NCBI GenBank assembly: GCA_947476925.1
Contig: CANJSF010000011.1
Span: 1 to 64,000, forward strand
Origin: Rhodospirillaceae bacterium
GTDB taxonomy: Bacteria > Pseudomonadota > Alphaproteobacteria > Rhodospirillales > Rhodospirillaceae
Length of the DNA stretch: 64,000 bases
Direction: 5' to 3'
Shown: positions 1-10,365 of the stretch, one piece after another
How the letters are laid out: every line of letters begins with the position of its first letter
How positions within the stretch are numbered: position 1 is the stretch's first letter
The notes under the pieces: generated by a model
Seen by the model: only the letters and a program-made list of their open reading frames with translations
Told to the model about the DNA's origin: nothing
Database searches by the model: none
Position numbers and translations under genes: made by a program

Positions 1-296
1 AGGTCGGTCGCAACTGGGTTCAGGTAGAAATCTGTTCCCTGCAATGTGGAGACGCCGAGGCCCGGCGTATTGCCGTCTGTGCGAACACGAATGGTGGGGC
101 GGTTGCTAATGTAATTGGCGTCACCTGCCGGCGCGATCATCTGCAGGCCATCAGAGCCAAATCTGAGGTAAAGAACAACAAGGACGTCTTTCGCAACGCC
201 ATCAGCGGCAAACGCAACTTTGAGTCCGGGGGCCACTGTCGCAAGCGCGGCACTCGAAGTCGCGGTACGAAGAAGATCGCGGCGGGATAACGTCAT
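1..296 (-). CDS. DUF1501 family Tat-exported protein, N-terminal part
   Basis: Only the first 98 codons are in the window; the gene runs off the left edge. The ATG at 294-296 has a good ribosome site (GAGGAG, 6 bases upstream on the minus strand). The N-terminus is MTLSRRDLLRTATS followed by an Ala-rich stretch, a twin-arginine signal. After it comes VLVVLYLRFGSDGLQMIAP and GDANY, matching the start of DUF1501 proteins (usually LRGGADGL), a family of exported proteins of the alkaline-phosphatase-like fold often paired with DUF1800 genes. The usual GGADGL is here FGSDGL. The exact function is unknown, and a DUF1800 partner cannot be seen. Confidence 0.75.
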   Translation of the reverse strand, partial: MTLSRRDLLRTATSSAALATVAPGLKVAFAADGVAKDVLVVLYLRFGSDGLQMIAPAGDANYISNRPTIRVRTDGNTPGLGVSTLQGTDFYLNPVATD

Positions 297-722
297 CACG
301 GGCTCCTCAACCAAACATTCTCAATTATGGCAGCATCCCACAAATTTGTCTGTACCTCTAAGGCAATTGTCATACAGCCGATACAAGTGCGACTCTGTTA
401 ACCATAGCAAAGACATCGCCAAATTCGATCTTTGCGTTATATTTCAATGCCTTAGTAACGTCGAATCTAACCTATTAACGCTTTGTCTGGGCAGTTGGTT
501 GCCTCCAGCGAGAATACTTTTACGTCGTTTCATTCTCTCAACTGACAACCCACGACGGGATGCGGATGACGATGGGAAAATGTCGGAAATCTTGGTTTGA
601 GCCTAACGCTTCGCCAACATGACGCCATGTACGGATTTATCGGCTCAAGACTCCGTGTTGATTGAGGTCTTAAGCGGCGAGGAGAGGTATCCACCAAAAA
701 ACTTGAGGTAGATCTGTCGCTT
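297..722. other. 426-bp non-coding stretch
   Basis: No convincing gene is seen; short open frames here lack ribosome sites and recognisable sequence. It lies between the 3' end of the ABC ATPase gene and the 5' end of the DUF1501 gene, both on the minus strand, so it should hold the DUF1501 promoter. A 10-base perfect palindrome (ACAAATTTGT, 340-349) lies about 45 bases before that start and could be an operator, but nothing else supports this. It is more AT-rich than the surrounding genes. Confidence 0.5.
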
Positions 723-2438
723 CTAGGCCGCAAATGCCCGTTCAAGCGTCGGCACCGCGTCCATCAGGGTCCGCGTATATTCGTGCGTCGGGCGTGTGAG
801 CACTTGCTCGGATTCACCGCTCTCAACCACCTGGCCCATGTACATGACGGCTACATGGTCGGCGATGTGGCGCACGACAGCGACATTGTGTGAAATGAAC
901 AGGTAACTAAGTTGATACTTCTCCTGCAGATCAAGCAGCAGATTCAAAATTTGCGCCTGCACCGAGACGTCGAGCGCCGATGTCGGTTCATCAAGCAGCA
1001 GCAAACGAGGGTGAACCGACAGCGCCCGCCCAATGGCAATACGCTGGCGCTGTCCGCCTGAGAATTCGTGCGGCAGGCGGTCGATAGCGTTAGGGTCCAG
1101 GCCTACCATCTCGCACAAGCCGGCGGCCGTTTCACGTAACTCGTTGCGGCTGGGACGTTTGCCCACGGTGAGGGGCTCAGTCATGATGCGCCAAATCGGC
1201 CAGCGCGGATCAAGCGAGCTTTGCGGATCTTGGAACACAATCTGCACTTCACGACGTGTCAGCTCATCGTGGTCGCGTAAGTTCTTGCCTTTGTAGCGCA
1301 GCTCGCCACTGGCCAGCGGAACCAACCCGACAATGGAATTGGCGAACGATGTTTTGCCGCAACCTGACTCACCCACAATCGCCAACGTCTGGCCTTCATA
1401 CAGGCTTAAGTTCACTTGATTGACTGCGGTTTGGTAGCTGATGGCGCGGCCCAGCAGGTTATATTTTTTGGGATAGCGCACTGTGGCACCAACCGCTTCG
1501 AATAGTGGAGTGGCCCGCCCGTACAGCTTAAAACCCGCTTGAACCGTGGTGCGTTGTGCAACAGGTGCCGCAACGGCGGCCTGTCCCTCGATCATAGAGG
1601 CGGCAACGGTTTCCAAACGAGACTTGGGTTTCTTGCCTTCAGGCAGCGCGTTCAACAGCGCGCGCGTATAAGCATGTTGCGGCTTGCCGATGACATCGCG
1701 CGTGAGGCCTTGCTCTACGATTTTACCTTTGTACATCACGTAGACGCGGTCGCACAGTTGGGCAACAACGGCCAAGTCATGAGTAATTAACATCACGGCA
1801 GTCTTCGTGGCGCGCGCGCGTTCGCGCAACAGATTCAAAATTTGCGCTTGCACGGTCACATCTAATGCTGTCGTCGGCTCATCAGCGACGATCAGTTTGG
1901 GCTGGCATGAAAACGCCATAGCAATCATCACGCGTTGGCGCATCCCGCCCGATAACTCGTGCGGATAAGCATTGAACACGCGCTCAGCGTCTTGGATCTT
2001 CATGTCCGACAGCAATTTCAACGAAAGCTTCTCGGCATCGGCCGGAGAAATCGTCTGATGCCGCAAGATAACGTCGAACATTTGTTCGCGCACACGCAGA
2101 ACAGGGTTCAGCGCTGTCATCGGTTCTTGGAAGATCATCGAGACGTCGCCACCGCGCACTTTTTGCAATTCAGCTTCGTTCAGCGTCATCACGTCGCGCC
2201 CGAGCACCGAAACAGTGCCGTGGGGGATTCTCGTTTTTGTGCGTGGTAGAAGGCGCAGTGTGTTCAGCGCAGTCACTGACTTGCCTGATCCTGACTCCCC
2301 GACAACGCCAACCACTTCGCCGGCCGCGATCTCCATCGTGATGCCCTTCAGGGCCTCAACGATCGAATCTTGACCAAGGAAATGCAAAGCGAGGTTGTCG
2401 ATTTTTAAGACGGCATCGGTGTTGGAGGCAGGAGTCAT
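723..2438 (-). CDS. ABC transporter ATPase with two fused nucleotide-binding domains (peptide/nickel type)
   Basis: This 571-aa protein carries two complete ABC ATPase domains. The first has Walker A GESGSGKS, signature LSGGMRQR and Walker [13 protein letters not shown]; the second has [16 protein letters not shown] and [12 protein letters not shown]. Each ends with the extension typical of oligopeptide importers (for example [13 protein letters not shown]). The layout matches YejF/DppDF-type fused ATPases that energise uptake of peptides or related solutes at the inner membrane. It is the last gene of a three-gene minus-strand run, 23 bases after the second permease. Both halves keep their catalytic motifs. 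Substrate is unknown; YejF orthology is possible but not shown. Confidence 0.9.
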   Translation of the reverse strand: MTPASNTDAVLKIDNLALHFLGQDSIVEALKGITMEIAAGEVVGVVGESGSGKSVTALNTLRLLPRTKTRIPHGTVSVLGRDVMTLNEAELQKVRGGDVSMIFQEPMTALNPVLRVREQMFDVILRHQTISPADAEKLSLKLLSDMKIQDAERVFNAYPHELSGGMRQRVMIAMAFSCQPKLIVADEPTTALDVTVQAQILNLLRERARATKTAVMLITHDLAVVAQLCDRVYVMYKGKIVEQGLTRDVIGKPQHAYTRALLNALPEGKKPKSRLETVAASMIEGQAAVAAPVAQRTTVQAGFKLYGRATPLFEAVGATVRYPKKYNLLGRAISYQTAVNQVNLSLYEGQTLAIVGESGCGKTSFANSIVGLVPLASGELRYKGKNLRDHDELTRREVQIVFQDPQSSLDPRWPIWRIMTEPLTVGKRPSRNELRETAAGLCEMVGLDPNAIDRLPHEFSGGQRQRIAIGRALSVHPRLLLLDEPTSALDVSVQAQILNLLLDLQEKYQLSYLFISHNVAVVRHIADHVAVMYMGQVVESGESEQVLTRPTHEYTRTLMDAVPTLERAFAA

Positions 2439-2461
2439 GCGTCTGGGCTTTTCGCTTAAAA

Positions 2462-3394
2462 TTAAACGTCGATGCTGCGGCCGCGCTTGCGCGACAAACT
2501 GGCAATACCGTCACCCACCAAGTTCATGGTGATCACAGCCAAAACGATCGCGCCTGCCGGGACCATCAGCATCCAGGGTGCTTTCAGAAGGTACTGACGG
2601 CTTTCGGCCAGCATATTGCCCCATGTGGGAACGCCCAACGGTGCGCCAATGCCGAGGAATGATAACGCGCTTTCGGCAATCAAAAGGCCCGCAAAGTGAA
2701 ATGCGAAAATCACAAACAGGCTGGCGCGAACGCCTGGCAATACGTGCCCAAACATAATGGCCGAGCGGCTGACGCCAGCGATGCGTGCGGCTTTTACATA
2801 GTCGCGTTGGTAAATCGATGTCGCTTCTGCATAGACAACGCGCATGAAAACAACCCATGCGCCGAGACCCAGCGTAAGGACAAGCGGAACGAAGCCATGG
2901 CCGACAATCACCACAACAACGATGGCGACGACCAGGAACGGGAACGACTGCAAAGTATCGGTAAATTGGCGAATAATTGTGCGCGCCCAGCCTTCTTTCT
3001 CGGCGGCCATCAGGCCCAGGCTCGTGCCAATCAGCAAGTTTATCACGTTCGCGGTCAGCGCGCAGGCCATCGACCATTGCAAGCCTGCAACAGCGCGGCT
3101 CCAAAGGTCGCGGCCTAAGTGATCGCTTCCCAGCAGATAACCCTTCTCGCCGACCTTGGCGAAGCGCTTCAACAGGTCACCTTGCATCGGATCATGTGTC
3201 TGCAAGAACGAACCGAACACGGCCAAGATCACCAGCGTAACGAACAAAATAAAGGCGATAACGATTTCGGTGTTCGTGAATTGCTTAAGTTTCGACGCGT
3301 TAAAGCGCGATGTGGGGTCCAGCGGATTCAAGCTCACGCCTGCGGTCTTGGCAATCGCGAGCGCATCGCTAGGCTGTTTGGAATTTTCAGGCAT
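2462..3394 (-). CDS. ABC transporter permease, DppC/OppC type
   Basis: This 310-aa inner-membrane permease has a hydrophilic N-terminus, a first membrane helix (about residues 45-66) and then the BPD_transp_1 domain. The LLGSDHLGRDLWSR segment after the first helix is diagnostic of the DppC/OppC subunit of peptide importers. The ATPase-contacting loop is near SALSFLGIGAPLGVPTWGNM. It starts 3 bases after the stop of the upstream permease and lies just ahead of the fused ATPase, so the three products should form one importer. The solute is not predictable. Confidence 0.9.
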   Translation of the reverse strand: MPENSKQPSDALAIAKTAGVSLNPLDPTSRFNASKLKQFTNTEIVIAFILFVTLVILAVFGSFLQTHDPMQGDLLKRFAKVGEKGYLLGSDHLGRDLWSRAVAGLQWSMACALTANVINLLIGTSLGLMAAEKEGWARTIIRQFTDTLQSFPFLVVAIVVVVIVGHGFVPLVLTLGLGAWVVFMRVVYAEATSIYQRDYVKAARIAGVSRSAIMFGHVLPGVRASLFVIFAFHFAGLLIAESALSFLGIGAPLGVPTWGNMLAESRQYLLKAPWMLMVPAGAIVLAVITMNLVGDGIASLSRKRGRSIDV

Positions 3395-3397
3395 CGA

Positions 3398-4396
3398 TCA
3401 AGCCCCCTTCGTTCGTAAGCGGGGATCAAGGAAGCGGAAGACGAGATCGGTGCAGGCATTTACCGTAAACACCATAATCGCAATCATAAACGCCAAAGCT
3501 TGAACAACCGGGAAGTCGAGCGTTTGAACAGACTCAAGTAAAAGCCACCCCATGCCGGGCCACGAAAAGATGGTTTCAATAATCGCGCTGCCACCCAACA
3601 AGGCTGCGAACTGCGTACCAATCAACGCCGCAGCGCCCAATAGCGCGTTTGGAACGGCATGTTTCCAAAGCAAGGCCGATTGACTGGCGCCGTTGGCACG
3701 GGCAGTGCGGATGTAATCTTCACGCATCGCCTCGGCCACGTTGGCCGCTACCACGCGCGTGAGACTTGGAAACAAGAACGAGGCCAGGCTGCACGTCGGC
3801 AAAACCCATGTTTTGGGCTCGAACCACTCGTAGCCCAACGAGGGCAGCCAGCGCAGGTTCACGGCAAACACTTGGATCAGCACCAGCGCTGTCACAAACC
3901 CGGGCACCCCTTGCATCACAAACAAAAACCCCGAAACGGCGCGGCGTTCGGGGTTTTCAGGTTTGAAGCCAAGCCATGAGCCCAACGGAATGGCGATGGT
4001 TGCAGTGAGCAAAATGGCCATACCCGCCAGATGCAGTGTGCGCGGCACCATATCCAGCACTTTGCCCAGGGCTGGCTCGGCACTTGCAAGCGACTTGCCA
4101 AAGTCGAACTGCAGCACATTCCACATGTAAGAGAAGTATTGAATGATGAGTGGCCGGTCTAAGCCGAACTGGGCGCGAATGGCAGCCAGCTGTTCGGGCG
4201 TGGCGTCGTTGCCAGCGAGAACCAACGCGGGATCGCCCGCTTGTCGCAAGACAAAGAACAGCAACGTGGTCACGGCAAAGATCAGCCAGGCCAACTTCCT
4301 CAACTGTAATAGAAGAGGAATTAGTCCGGTAAGAAGATCCTGACCCGTCGTCTTTGCGCCAGCCGAATTCGGGGCGTTCTCGGCAACTGAGCTCAT
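3398..4396 (-). CDS. ABC transporter permease, DppB/OppB type
   Basis: This 332-aa protein is the first gene of the importer run. It has an N-terminal helix (LAWLIFAVTTLLFFVLRQ), a periplasmic loop with IRAQFGLDRPLIIQYFSYM and FDFGKS typical of DppB/OppB, and a C-terminal BPD_transp_1 domain (EAMREDYIRTARANGAS is the ATPase-contacting loop). A ribosome site GGGAG lies just before the ATG. No substrate-binding protein gene is adjacent: upstream is a 206-base gap and then the unrelated polyphosphate phosphotransferase. The binding protein must be encoded elsewhere or be shared. Confidence 0.9.
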   Translation of the reverse strand: MSSVAENAPNSAGAKTTGQDLLTGLIPLLLQLRKLAWLIFAVTTLLFFVLRQAGDPALVLAGNDATPEQLAAIRAQFGLDRPLIIQYFSYMWNVLQFDFGKSLASAEPALGKVLDMVPRTLHLAGMAILLTATIAIPLGSWLGFKPENPERRAVSGFLFVMQGVPGFVTALVLIQVFAVNLRWLPSLGYEWFEPKTWVLPTCSLASFLFPSLTRVVAANVAEAMREDYIRTARANGASQSALLWKHAVPNALLGAAALIGTQFAALLGGSAIIETIFSWPGMGWLLLESVQTLDFPVVQALAFMIAIMVFTVNACTDLVFRFLDPRLRTKGA

Positions 4397-4602
4397 GCCA
4401 CTCCCATACGTCCCTGTTAAAGCCGGTTACGGCCTGATTTGAGTTATTGGCCCTAAGTAGGGCGCGCGGAGACTATACCAAGCAAAGAATGCCCTTCTAG
4501 CGGAATCTGCTTGATGCTCAAAGCCTTGTGACGGGATTCTGTTGTTGCTCGCATAACGAGCAATCGATTGTAACAGCCGCATGAACGGCGGCGGATGGAG
4601 AC

Positions 4603-6141
4603 TTATTTCGCAAGCGCCCCAGCAAGGGCGTTCGCCACCGTCTCCAAGACCTTTACGCGTGTGTAGCGCTTATCAGTTGCCGGGATCAGGTGCCATGGCG
4701 CCGCCGTTGTTGAGGTGCGGCTCACCATATCATTGATCGCGTCCTCGTATTCGTCCCATTTGTCTCGATTACGCCAGTCATCGGCGGTCAATTTCCAGCG
4801 TTTATGTGGGGTTTTTCTGCGTTCATTGAACCGGCGCAGTTGTTCCTTTTTTGAAATATGCAACCAGATCTTCACCACAAGGCTGCCGTGCTCGACCAAT
4901 TGCTCTTCAAAGTCGTTGATCTCGGCATATCCACGCATCCAGGTTTCTTCGTCGATGTAATTTTCCACACGCTCGACAAGTACCCGCCCATACCAACTGC
5001 GATCAAAAATCGTCATGCGTCCGGCGCGACCGAGGTGCCGCCAGAACCGCCAGAGATAGTGGTGCGCGCGCTCCTCATCCGTTGGGGCTGCAACCGGAAC
5101 AATCCGGTAATCGCGGGCATTTAATGCAAAGGTGAGGCGACGAATTGCGCCGCCTTTTCCCGCAGCATCCCAACCTTCCAAGATTACGATCGTTGATAGG
5201 CCCCGTTCGCGCGCTCGACGTTGGAGATCGTGTAGTCGCGTTTGTTGCTGATGAAAGGCCTTGGCATAGGCAGTCGTCGTCATCGACTGCTTCATGTTCA
5301 ACGTGTCGAGGACGCGGCGAACGGGGGCTCTGATACGCCGTGATTTTGTCGACAGACTTGATGCCGTTTCTTTTTTGGCGCGCTTGCGCACTTTCTTTTC
5401 AGCCTTGTGGCGGGTCTTCAAAAGTTTGCGCCGATGCTGCAAATGTCGTTCCAAATGATCCGAAAGCGTCGTTAAGACCGATGCGCGCCGGAAATTGTCA
5501 TCGCCGCCTTCGACGATGAACCAAGGTGCTGTTCCCTCCATGGTATTGCGCAGGGCGTATCCGGCAGACTTTATGTAAGATTCGTAATTTCCAGGCGTGG
5601 TCCACGATGTGTCGCTGGCACGCAGGCCGACCAAGGGGTCTTTATTGTCCTTGGGCAATAATCGCTTTTGTTCGCGTTTGCTTAAGTGAAGCCAGAATTT
5701 CAAAATCAGCGCTCCTTCTTGCGCTAAAGCGCGCTCGAAAGATTTCACACGCAGCAGGTTTTCTTCGAAGGCAGCGCGTGTAATTGCGCCTTTGGTAAAG
5801 TCTTTGATCGGGTCGGTATACCAGCCACCGAGGTACAACCCGATGGTTCCCGCCGCCGGTAGACTGCGCCAATAGCGCCAAAACAAGGGTCGTTCGGTTT
5901 CCTCATCGCTGGGGTCGTCAAACGCCGTGGTCGCAATCCAGCGTGGGTCCATCCAAGTATTTAGTAAATTGACAGTATCGATAACGCCCGCCCCCTTAAC
6001 GCCGCTCAGGATGACCAGGGTCGGGAAGTCTGCGGTTCGGGCTTTTTGTTGAAGGTTGATGAGGGTCAGCCGCAACCGGTTGCTAAGGTCGCGGAACGCG
6101 CGGTCTGATAAGACTGCGCCTACTTCTGCGGTCTCGAACAT
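4603..6141 (-). CDS. pap: Polyphosphate:AMP phosphotransferase (double PPK2 domain)
   Basis: This 512-aa cytosolic enzyme has two tandem PPK2 domains, as in polyphosphate:AMP phosphotransferases that make ADP from AMP and polyphosphate. The second domain (about residues 285-512) holds the active site: ILEGWDAAGKGG (Walker A), FDRSWYGRVLVERVENY (Walker B region) and a lid with basic residues. The first domain (about 1-250) keeps the fold but its P-loop reads LSGVKGAGVID with no Lys, as is normal for the structural half of this class. It is divergent from gap across a 235-base gap. The family is known; I infer the direction of catalysis from the two-domain form. Confidence 0.88.
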   Translation of the reverse strand: MFETAEVGAVLSDRAFRDLSNRLRLTLINLQQKARTADFPTLVILSGVKGAGVIDTVNLLNTWMDPRWIATTAFDDPSDEETERPLFWRYWRSLPAAGTIGLYLGGWYTDPIKDFTKGAITRAAFEENLLRVKSFERALAQEGALILKFWLHLSKREQKRLLPKDNKDPLVGLRASDTSWTTPGNYESYIKSAGYALRNTMEGTAPWFIVEGGDDNFRRASVLTTLSDHLERHLQHRRKLLKTRHKAEKKVRKRAKKETASSLSTKSRRIRAPVRRVLDTLNMKQSMTTTAYAKAFHQQQTRLHDLQRRARERGLSTIVILEGWDAAGKGGAIRRLTFALNARDYRIVPVAAPTDEERAHHYLWRFWRHLGRAGRMTIFDRSWYGRVLVERVENYIDEETWMRGYAEINDFEEQLVEHGSLVVKIWLHISKKEQLRRFNERRKTPHKRWKLTADDWRNRDKWDEYEDAINDMVSRTSTTAAPWHLIPATDKRYTRVKVLETVANALAGALAK

Positions 6142-6376
6142 GGCCTAAGGCTCCCGTTTTTGAGTTCTGCGAGGCGGTATTGGCGGCTTGTGGTTGATAA
6201 ATTCAGTCGAACACTTGGATTCCCGTCGCGACTATTGTATGTCCGCGCCTTCAATTGTTGACGTCAGGTTTGCTGAAGCCGAATGTTCGAAATACCGCCA
6301 GGGTTGACTTTGATCCGGCGCAAGGTCGATCAAACTTTCAGCATAGTCCCGTCTCTCCGTTGTGAGGAGCACTTTC

Positions 6377-7384
6377 ATGGCTGTTCGCGTCGCTTTAAAT
6401 GGTTTTGGCCGTATCGGCCGCATGGTTTTCCGAGCGCTGATCGAGTCCAAACGCAGCGATATCGAGATCGTGGCCATCAATGATTTGGGCCCACCGGAAT
6501 CAAATGCGCATTTGCTGAAGTGGGATTCGGTCCATGGGCCGCTGCCCGCGGACGTGTCTGTGTCGGGCGATATGCTCTCGGTCGCGGGCCGTCAGTTCAA
6601 GGTGCTGAAAGAAAAAGACCCCACCAAGCTGCCGTGGAAAGACATGAATGTCGATATCGTCGCCGAATGCACCGGCATTTTTTCGGACAAAGACAAAGCT
6701 CAGGTACACATCGCGGCAGGTGCAAAGCGCGTCTTGGTCTCAGCTCCTTCCGCGGGCGCTGATCTGACCGTCGTCTACGGCGTGAACCACCAGAAGCTCA
6801 CGAACCAGCACATCATTGTGTCGAACGCTTCGTGCACCACAAATTGCCTCGCGCCAGTCGCGTACATCCTGCAAAAAAACTTTGGCGTGAAACACGGCTA
6901 TATGACGACGATCCACGCCTACACCGGCGATCAATCGACTGTGGATACATTGCACAAAGACTTGCGTCGCGCGCGCGCAGCGGCGTTGAGCATTATTCCG
7001 ACATCGACGGGTGCGGCCAAGGCCGTAGGCGAAGTGCTGCCCGAATTGAAGGGCAAACTGGATGGCACGTCTTTGCGCGTGCCTACGCCAAACGTATCTG
7101 TTGTGGACTTCAAGTGCGTCCTGTCCAAGGATGTGACTGAAGCCGACGTCAACGCCGCCATGTCGGCCGCCGCCAAAGGCGAGCTGAAGGGCATTTTGGA
7201 CGTGAACACCGCGCCATTGGTGTCCATCGATTTCAATCATAATCCTCACAGTTCAGTGTTTGATGCGACACAGACCAAAGTTCTGGAAAAGAATTTTGTC
7301 CGCGTGCTCAGCTGGTATGACAACGAATGGGGCTTCTCGAACCGTATGCTCGACACGCTGAATGCTATGGGTAAGTTGATCTAA
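6377..7384 (+). CDS. gap: Glyceraldehyde-3-phosphate dehydrogenase, type I
   Basis: This 335-aa enzyme converts glyceraldehyde-3-phosphate, NAD(P) and phosphate to 1,3-bisphosphoglycerate in glycolysis or gluconeogenesis. The N-terminus MAVRVALNGFGRIGR is the dinucleotide-binding turn; SNASCTTNC carries the catalytic Cys; the conserved HAYTGDQ, RVPTPNVSVVD and WYDNEWGFSNRM segments are present. The ATG at 6377 is chosen because GAGGAG (6364-6369) sits 7 bases upstream and the protein then begins at the family start; an in-frame GTG at 6362 overlaps that site. pgk follows 6 bases later, forming a classic gap-pgk pair. Confidence 0.97.
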   Translation: MAVRVALNGFGRIGRMVFRALIESKRSDIEIVAINDLGPPESNAHLLKWDSVHGPLPADVSVSGDMLSVAGRQFKVLKEKDPTKLPWKDMNVDIVAECTGIFSDKDKAQVHIAAGAKRVLVSAPSAGADLTVVYGVNHQKLTNQHIIVSNASCTTNCLAPVAYILQKNFGVKHGYMTTIHAYTGDQSTVDTLHKDLRRARAAALSIIPTSTGAAKAVGEVLPELKGKLDGTSLRVPTPNVSVVDFKCVLSKDVTEADVNAAMSAAAKGELKGILDVNTAPLVSIDFNHNPHSSVFDATQTKVLEKNFVRVLSWYDNEWGFSNRMLDTLNAMGKLI

Positions 7385-7390
7385 TTCCCC

Positions 7391-8584
7391 ATGGCGCGGT
7401 TTAAGACTCTTGATCAAGCCGAGGTGCGCGGCAAGCGTGTGCTGGTGCGTGCTGATCTAAATGTACCCACCAAAGACGGTGTTGTAACAGACACCACTCG
7501 CCTCGAGCGCCTCGTGCCAACGATCACAGCGTTAGCAGTCAAGGGGGCAAAGGTTGTCGTGCTCTCGCACTTTGATCGGCCCAAGGGCAAGCGCGTTCCA
7601 GAGATGTCGTTGAAACCTGTGGCGCAGGCGCTGTCGCGCATATTAGGTCGCGACATTGCATTTGCGGATGATTGTATAGGGCCTGTCGCGGCAGCGGTTG
7701 TCGGCGCGCTCAACGATGGTCAAATCGCCGTTTTAGAAAACTTGCGCTACCACAAAGGTGAAGAAGCCAACGATCCTGCGTTCGCCAAGGAGCTTGCCCT
7801 ACTTGGCGATGTGTATGTGAACGATGCCTTTTCTGCAGCCCATCGCGCGCATGCGTCGACCGAGGCCATTGCGCGGCTGTTGCCTGCATTTGCCGGTTTG
7901 CAAATGCAAGCCGAATTGGAAGCACTGGCGGCCGCCCTCGAAAACCCCAAAAAACCAGTGATGGCGATTGTGGGCGGATCAAAAGTCTCCACCAAGCTTG
8001 ATCTGCTGGCCAATCTCGTCGCTCGTGTAAACATGCTGGTGATTGGCGGCGGCATGGCCAATACGTTTTTGTATGCGCAGGGCGTTAATGTTGGTAACTC
8101 GCTGTGTGAGCGAGATTTAGCCGATACGGCCCGCCAAGTTTTGGCAAAAGCCACCGCGTTAGGATGCCAAATCATTCTGCCGCAGGACGTTGTTATCGCC
8201 GATGCCCTGAAGCCCGGCGTTGCGAGCACAGTTGTCGGGATCGATTCTATACCGCCGGGTCAAATGATTTTGGATATTGGCCCAGCGAGCGCCAAAACAA
8301 TTTCCCTGCAACTCGGCATGTGCAAGACGCTTCTATGGAATGGCCCTGTCGGCGCTTTTGAAACCAAACCCTTCGACCAAGCGACCCTCAGTATCGCCCA
8401 TGAAGCTGCGGCGTTGACGAAAAAGGGGGCGTTAGTCTCGATTGCCGGCGGCGGTGATACCGTTGCTGCACTGAATGCTGCCAGCGTGACGAATGATCTG
8501 ACGTATGTTTCCACTGCCGGTGGCGCCTTCCTCGAATGGCTTGAGGGTAAAGAGCTGCCGGGCGTAAAGGCGCTTGCGATCTAA
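7391..8584 (+). CDS. pgk: Phosphoglycerate kinase
   Basis: This 397-aa kinase transfers phosphate from 1,3-bisphosphoglycerate to ADP, the step after GAPDH. Visible family motifs are [14 protein letters not shown] at the N-terminus, LSHFDRPKG, the [12 protein letters not shown] region, the hinge [12 protein letters not shown], and the C-terminal nucleotide loop [11 protein letters not shown] with WNGPVGAFE before it. Length is normal. It starts 6 bases after gap with no clear ribosome site of its own, suggesting coupled translation. Its stop overlaps by 4 bases the end of the convergent LysE-type gene. Confidence 0.97.
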   Translation: MARFKTLDQAEVRGKRVLVRADLNVPTKDGVVTDTTRLERLVPTITALAVKGAKVVVLSHFDRPKGKRVPEMSLKPVAQALSRILGRDIAFADDCIGPVAAAVVGALNDGQIAVLENLRYHKGEEANDPAFAKELALLGDVYVNDAFSAAHRAHASTEAIARLLPAFAGLQMQAELEALAAALENPKKPVMAIVGGSKVSTKLDLLANLVARVNMLVIGGGMANTFLYAQGVNVGNSLCERDLADTARQVLAKATALGCQIILPQDVVIADALKPGVASTVVGIDSIPPGQMILDIGPASAKTISLQLGMCKTLLWNGPVGAFETKPFDQATLSIAHEAAALTKKGALVSIAGGGDTVAALNAASVTNDLTYVSTAGGAFLEWLEGKELPGVKALAI

Positions 8585-9225
8585 GCTGCGAAAATCTGCG
8601 TGACCATCCACGCAGCAAAGCCAAGTAGAACAACGGCTGAGATTTTGTTGATCGCATTCAAAGCGTTTGGGCCGACCTTTGCGCGAAAGGCCGCCACCGA
8701 ACCGCTTAAGAAAAGCCACCACGCCATGGATCCAACAAAAGTTCCTGCAACCAGCAACGTTCCTTGCAACGCGATGTTTGCTGAGGCCGCATTCGACACC
8801 GATAAGCCTGCACCAACAAAAATCGCTGCGAACGATAGGATTGTCATTGGGTTGGTCAATGTGAGACCACAAGTGCTGGCAAAGGCCGCCCAGAGTGACA
8901 ATGCTGGTGCAAGGATCTGCCCATCGCTCGCAACGGCTTTTTGCCGCCAAGTGTTCCACGCGATCCAAATTAAAACGGCGATGCCAAGAATACGCAAATA
9001 GGTCCCAGCACTTGCAAGAATCAAGGTCACCGCCCCCACGCCGAATGCCCCCAAGGCCGCGTAGATTGCATCGGCTGTTGCTGCGCCAAGGCCCGTGACG
9101 AACCCCGCCTTCATGCCCTGGGCCAATGTCGTGCGCATACACAAAATGCCAATGGGTCCAACCGGAGCGGCGATCGACACGCCAATGACCAAGCCTTTGG
9201 CAAAATCTGAAAACACATCAAGCAT
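8581..9225 (-). CDS. LysE/RhtB family amino-acid exporter
   Basis: This 214-aa membrane protein has about six hydrophobic segments and the family N-terminus: [26 protein letters not shown] followed by [18 protein letters not shown]. LysE/RhtB proteins export amino acids or their derivatives from the cytoplasm; the substrate cannot be predicted. [16 protein letters not shown] also matches the family (normally NPKA or NPMTI). It lies 27 bases behind accA on the same strand and may share its transcript. The 3' end overlaps pgk by 4 bases. Confidence 0.88.
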   Translation of the reverse strand: MLDVFSDFAKGLVIGVSIAAPVGPIGILCMRTTLAQGMKAGFVTGLGAATADAIYAALGAFGVGAVTLILASAGTYLRILGIAVLIWIAWNTWRQKAVASDGQILAPALSLWAAFASTCGLTLTNPMTILSFAAIFVGAGLSVSNAASANIALQGTLLVAGTFVGSMAWWLFLSGSVAAFRAKVGPNALNAINKISAVVLLGFAAWMVTQIFAA

Positions 9226-9252
9226 GGAAATGCCGAAGCTTGGTTGGCGCCC

Positions 9253-10206
9253 TTAGACCAACGCGTTGCGGCCCATGTTGGCGAATTTGTCGCGACGACG
9301 GGCGCGCAATTGCCCCGCATCGATTTTCACAAGCTGACTGAGCTGCGTTTCGATAGCATCACGTACAGCCGAAACAGCCGCTTCAGGTGAGCGATGCGCT
9401 CCGCCCGTGGGTTCGTGAATAATGCCGTCGATGACCCCGAGCCGCTCCAAATCTTGCGCCGTCAACTTCAATGCTTCCGCGGCCGTCTTCGACTGTTCGC
9501 CATCGCGCCACAAAATCGAGGCACAGCCTTCAGGTGAGATCACCGAATAAATGGAATGCTCAAGCATCAGCACGACATTGCCCGTGGCCAGCGCAATCGC
9601 TCCGCCCGATCCGCCTTCACCTATGATCACGCAAATCAACGGTACGCGAACATCGAGGCAAGTTTGGATGCAACGTGCGATAGCTTCGGCCTGGCCGCGT
9701 TCTTCGGCGCCCACACCTGGGTAAGCCCCTGCTGTGTCAACAAATGTGATAATCGGAATACCGAACTTGTCGGCAAGGTTCATAAGGCGGCGCGCTTTGC
9801 GATAGCCTTCAGGCCGAGCCATGCCGAAATTGTGTTTGATGCGCGTTTCGGTGTCGCGACCTTTTTCCAGGCCGATCACCATCACACTGCGACCTTTGAT
9901 TCGCCCGAGCCCGCCAACGACTGCCGCGTCTTCGCCGTACAAGCGATCACCGGCCAGCGGAGCGAAATCCTCCACCAACGCTTTAATATAGTCGACCGCG
10001 TGCGGACGGTCAGGGTGACGCGCCACCAGTGTTTTTTGCCAAGGCGTGAGTTTGGAGTACGTCGAACTCAGATCGCGCTCGACTTTGGCCTGCAGGCGGC
10101 TGACTTCCTCGGCAATGTTCATGCCGTCGCTGTCGGACAAATGCCGTAACTCGGCAATTTTGCCTTCCAACTCGGCGATGGGTTTTTCGAAATCAAGGAA
10201 GTGCAT
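9253..10206 (-). CDS. accA: Acetyl-CoA carboxylase, carboxyltransferase subunit alpha
   Basis: This 317-aa subunit joins AccD in the carboxyltransferase that moves CO2 from biotin-AccB to acetyl-CoA, giving malonyl-CoA for fatty-acid synthesis. It begins MHFLDFEKPIAELEGKIAEL, the typical AccA start, and contains the HPDRPHAVDYI stretch, GDRLYGEDAAVVGGLGRI, ITFVDTAGAYPGVGAEERGQ and the GEGGSGGAIALATG oxyanion-loop region. Length is standard. It heads a short minus-strand run with the LysE gene; a 159-base gap separates it from the NUDIX gene upstream. Confidence 0.97.
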   Translation of the reverse strand: MHFLDFEKPIAELEGKIAELRHLSDSDGMNIAEEVSRLQAKVERDLSSTYSKLTPWQKTLVARHPDRPHAVDYIKALVEDFAPLAGDRLYGEDAAVVGGLGRIKGRSVMVIGLEKGRDTETRIKHNFGMARPEGYRKARRLMNLADKFGIPIITFVDTAGAYPGVGAEERGQAEAIARCIQTCLDVRVPLICVIIGEGGSGGAIALATGNVVLMLEHSIYSVISPEGCASILWRDGEQSKTAAEALKLTAQDLERLGVIDGIIHEPTGGAHRSPEAAVSAVRDAIETQLSQLVKIDAGQLRARRRDKFANMGRNALV

Positions 10207-10365
10207 TGCGCTGGCGATCCCTCGTAGGTCGGGCTGGCGTTTGTGGTCACGGCCGCCCTTGGGGCGGAAATTTCAGTGAATATCGCCCATCAATGCCCAA
10301 GCCAGGCAGGCAAGTCAACCAAAGAGGCCTTAAAGAATACCTAAACCATTGAATTAAAAAGATTA

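Noticed and set aside
530-745. 71-codon minus-strand open frame left of the ABC ATPase gene
   Set aside because: Overlaps the ATPase 3' end, Arg/Ser-rich, no ribosome site; treated as non-coding.
4545-4563. TTGCTCG/CGAGCAA hairpin between the ABC operon and the phosphotransferase gene
   Set aside because: A 7-bp stem with no T tract on either strand; not enough for a terminator.
6362-6376. Upstream GTG start for gap
   Set aside because: It overlaps the ribosome site of the ATG at 6377 and adds residues absent from the family.
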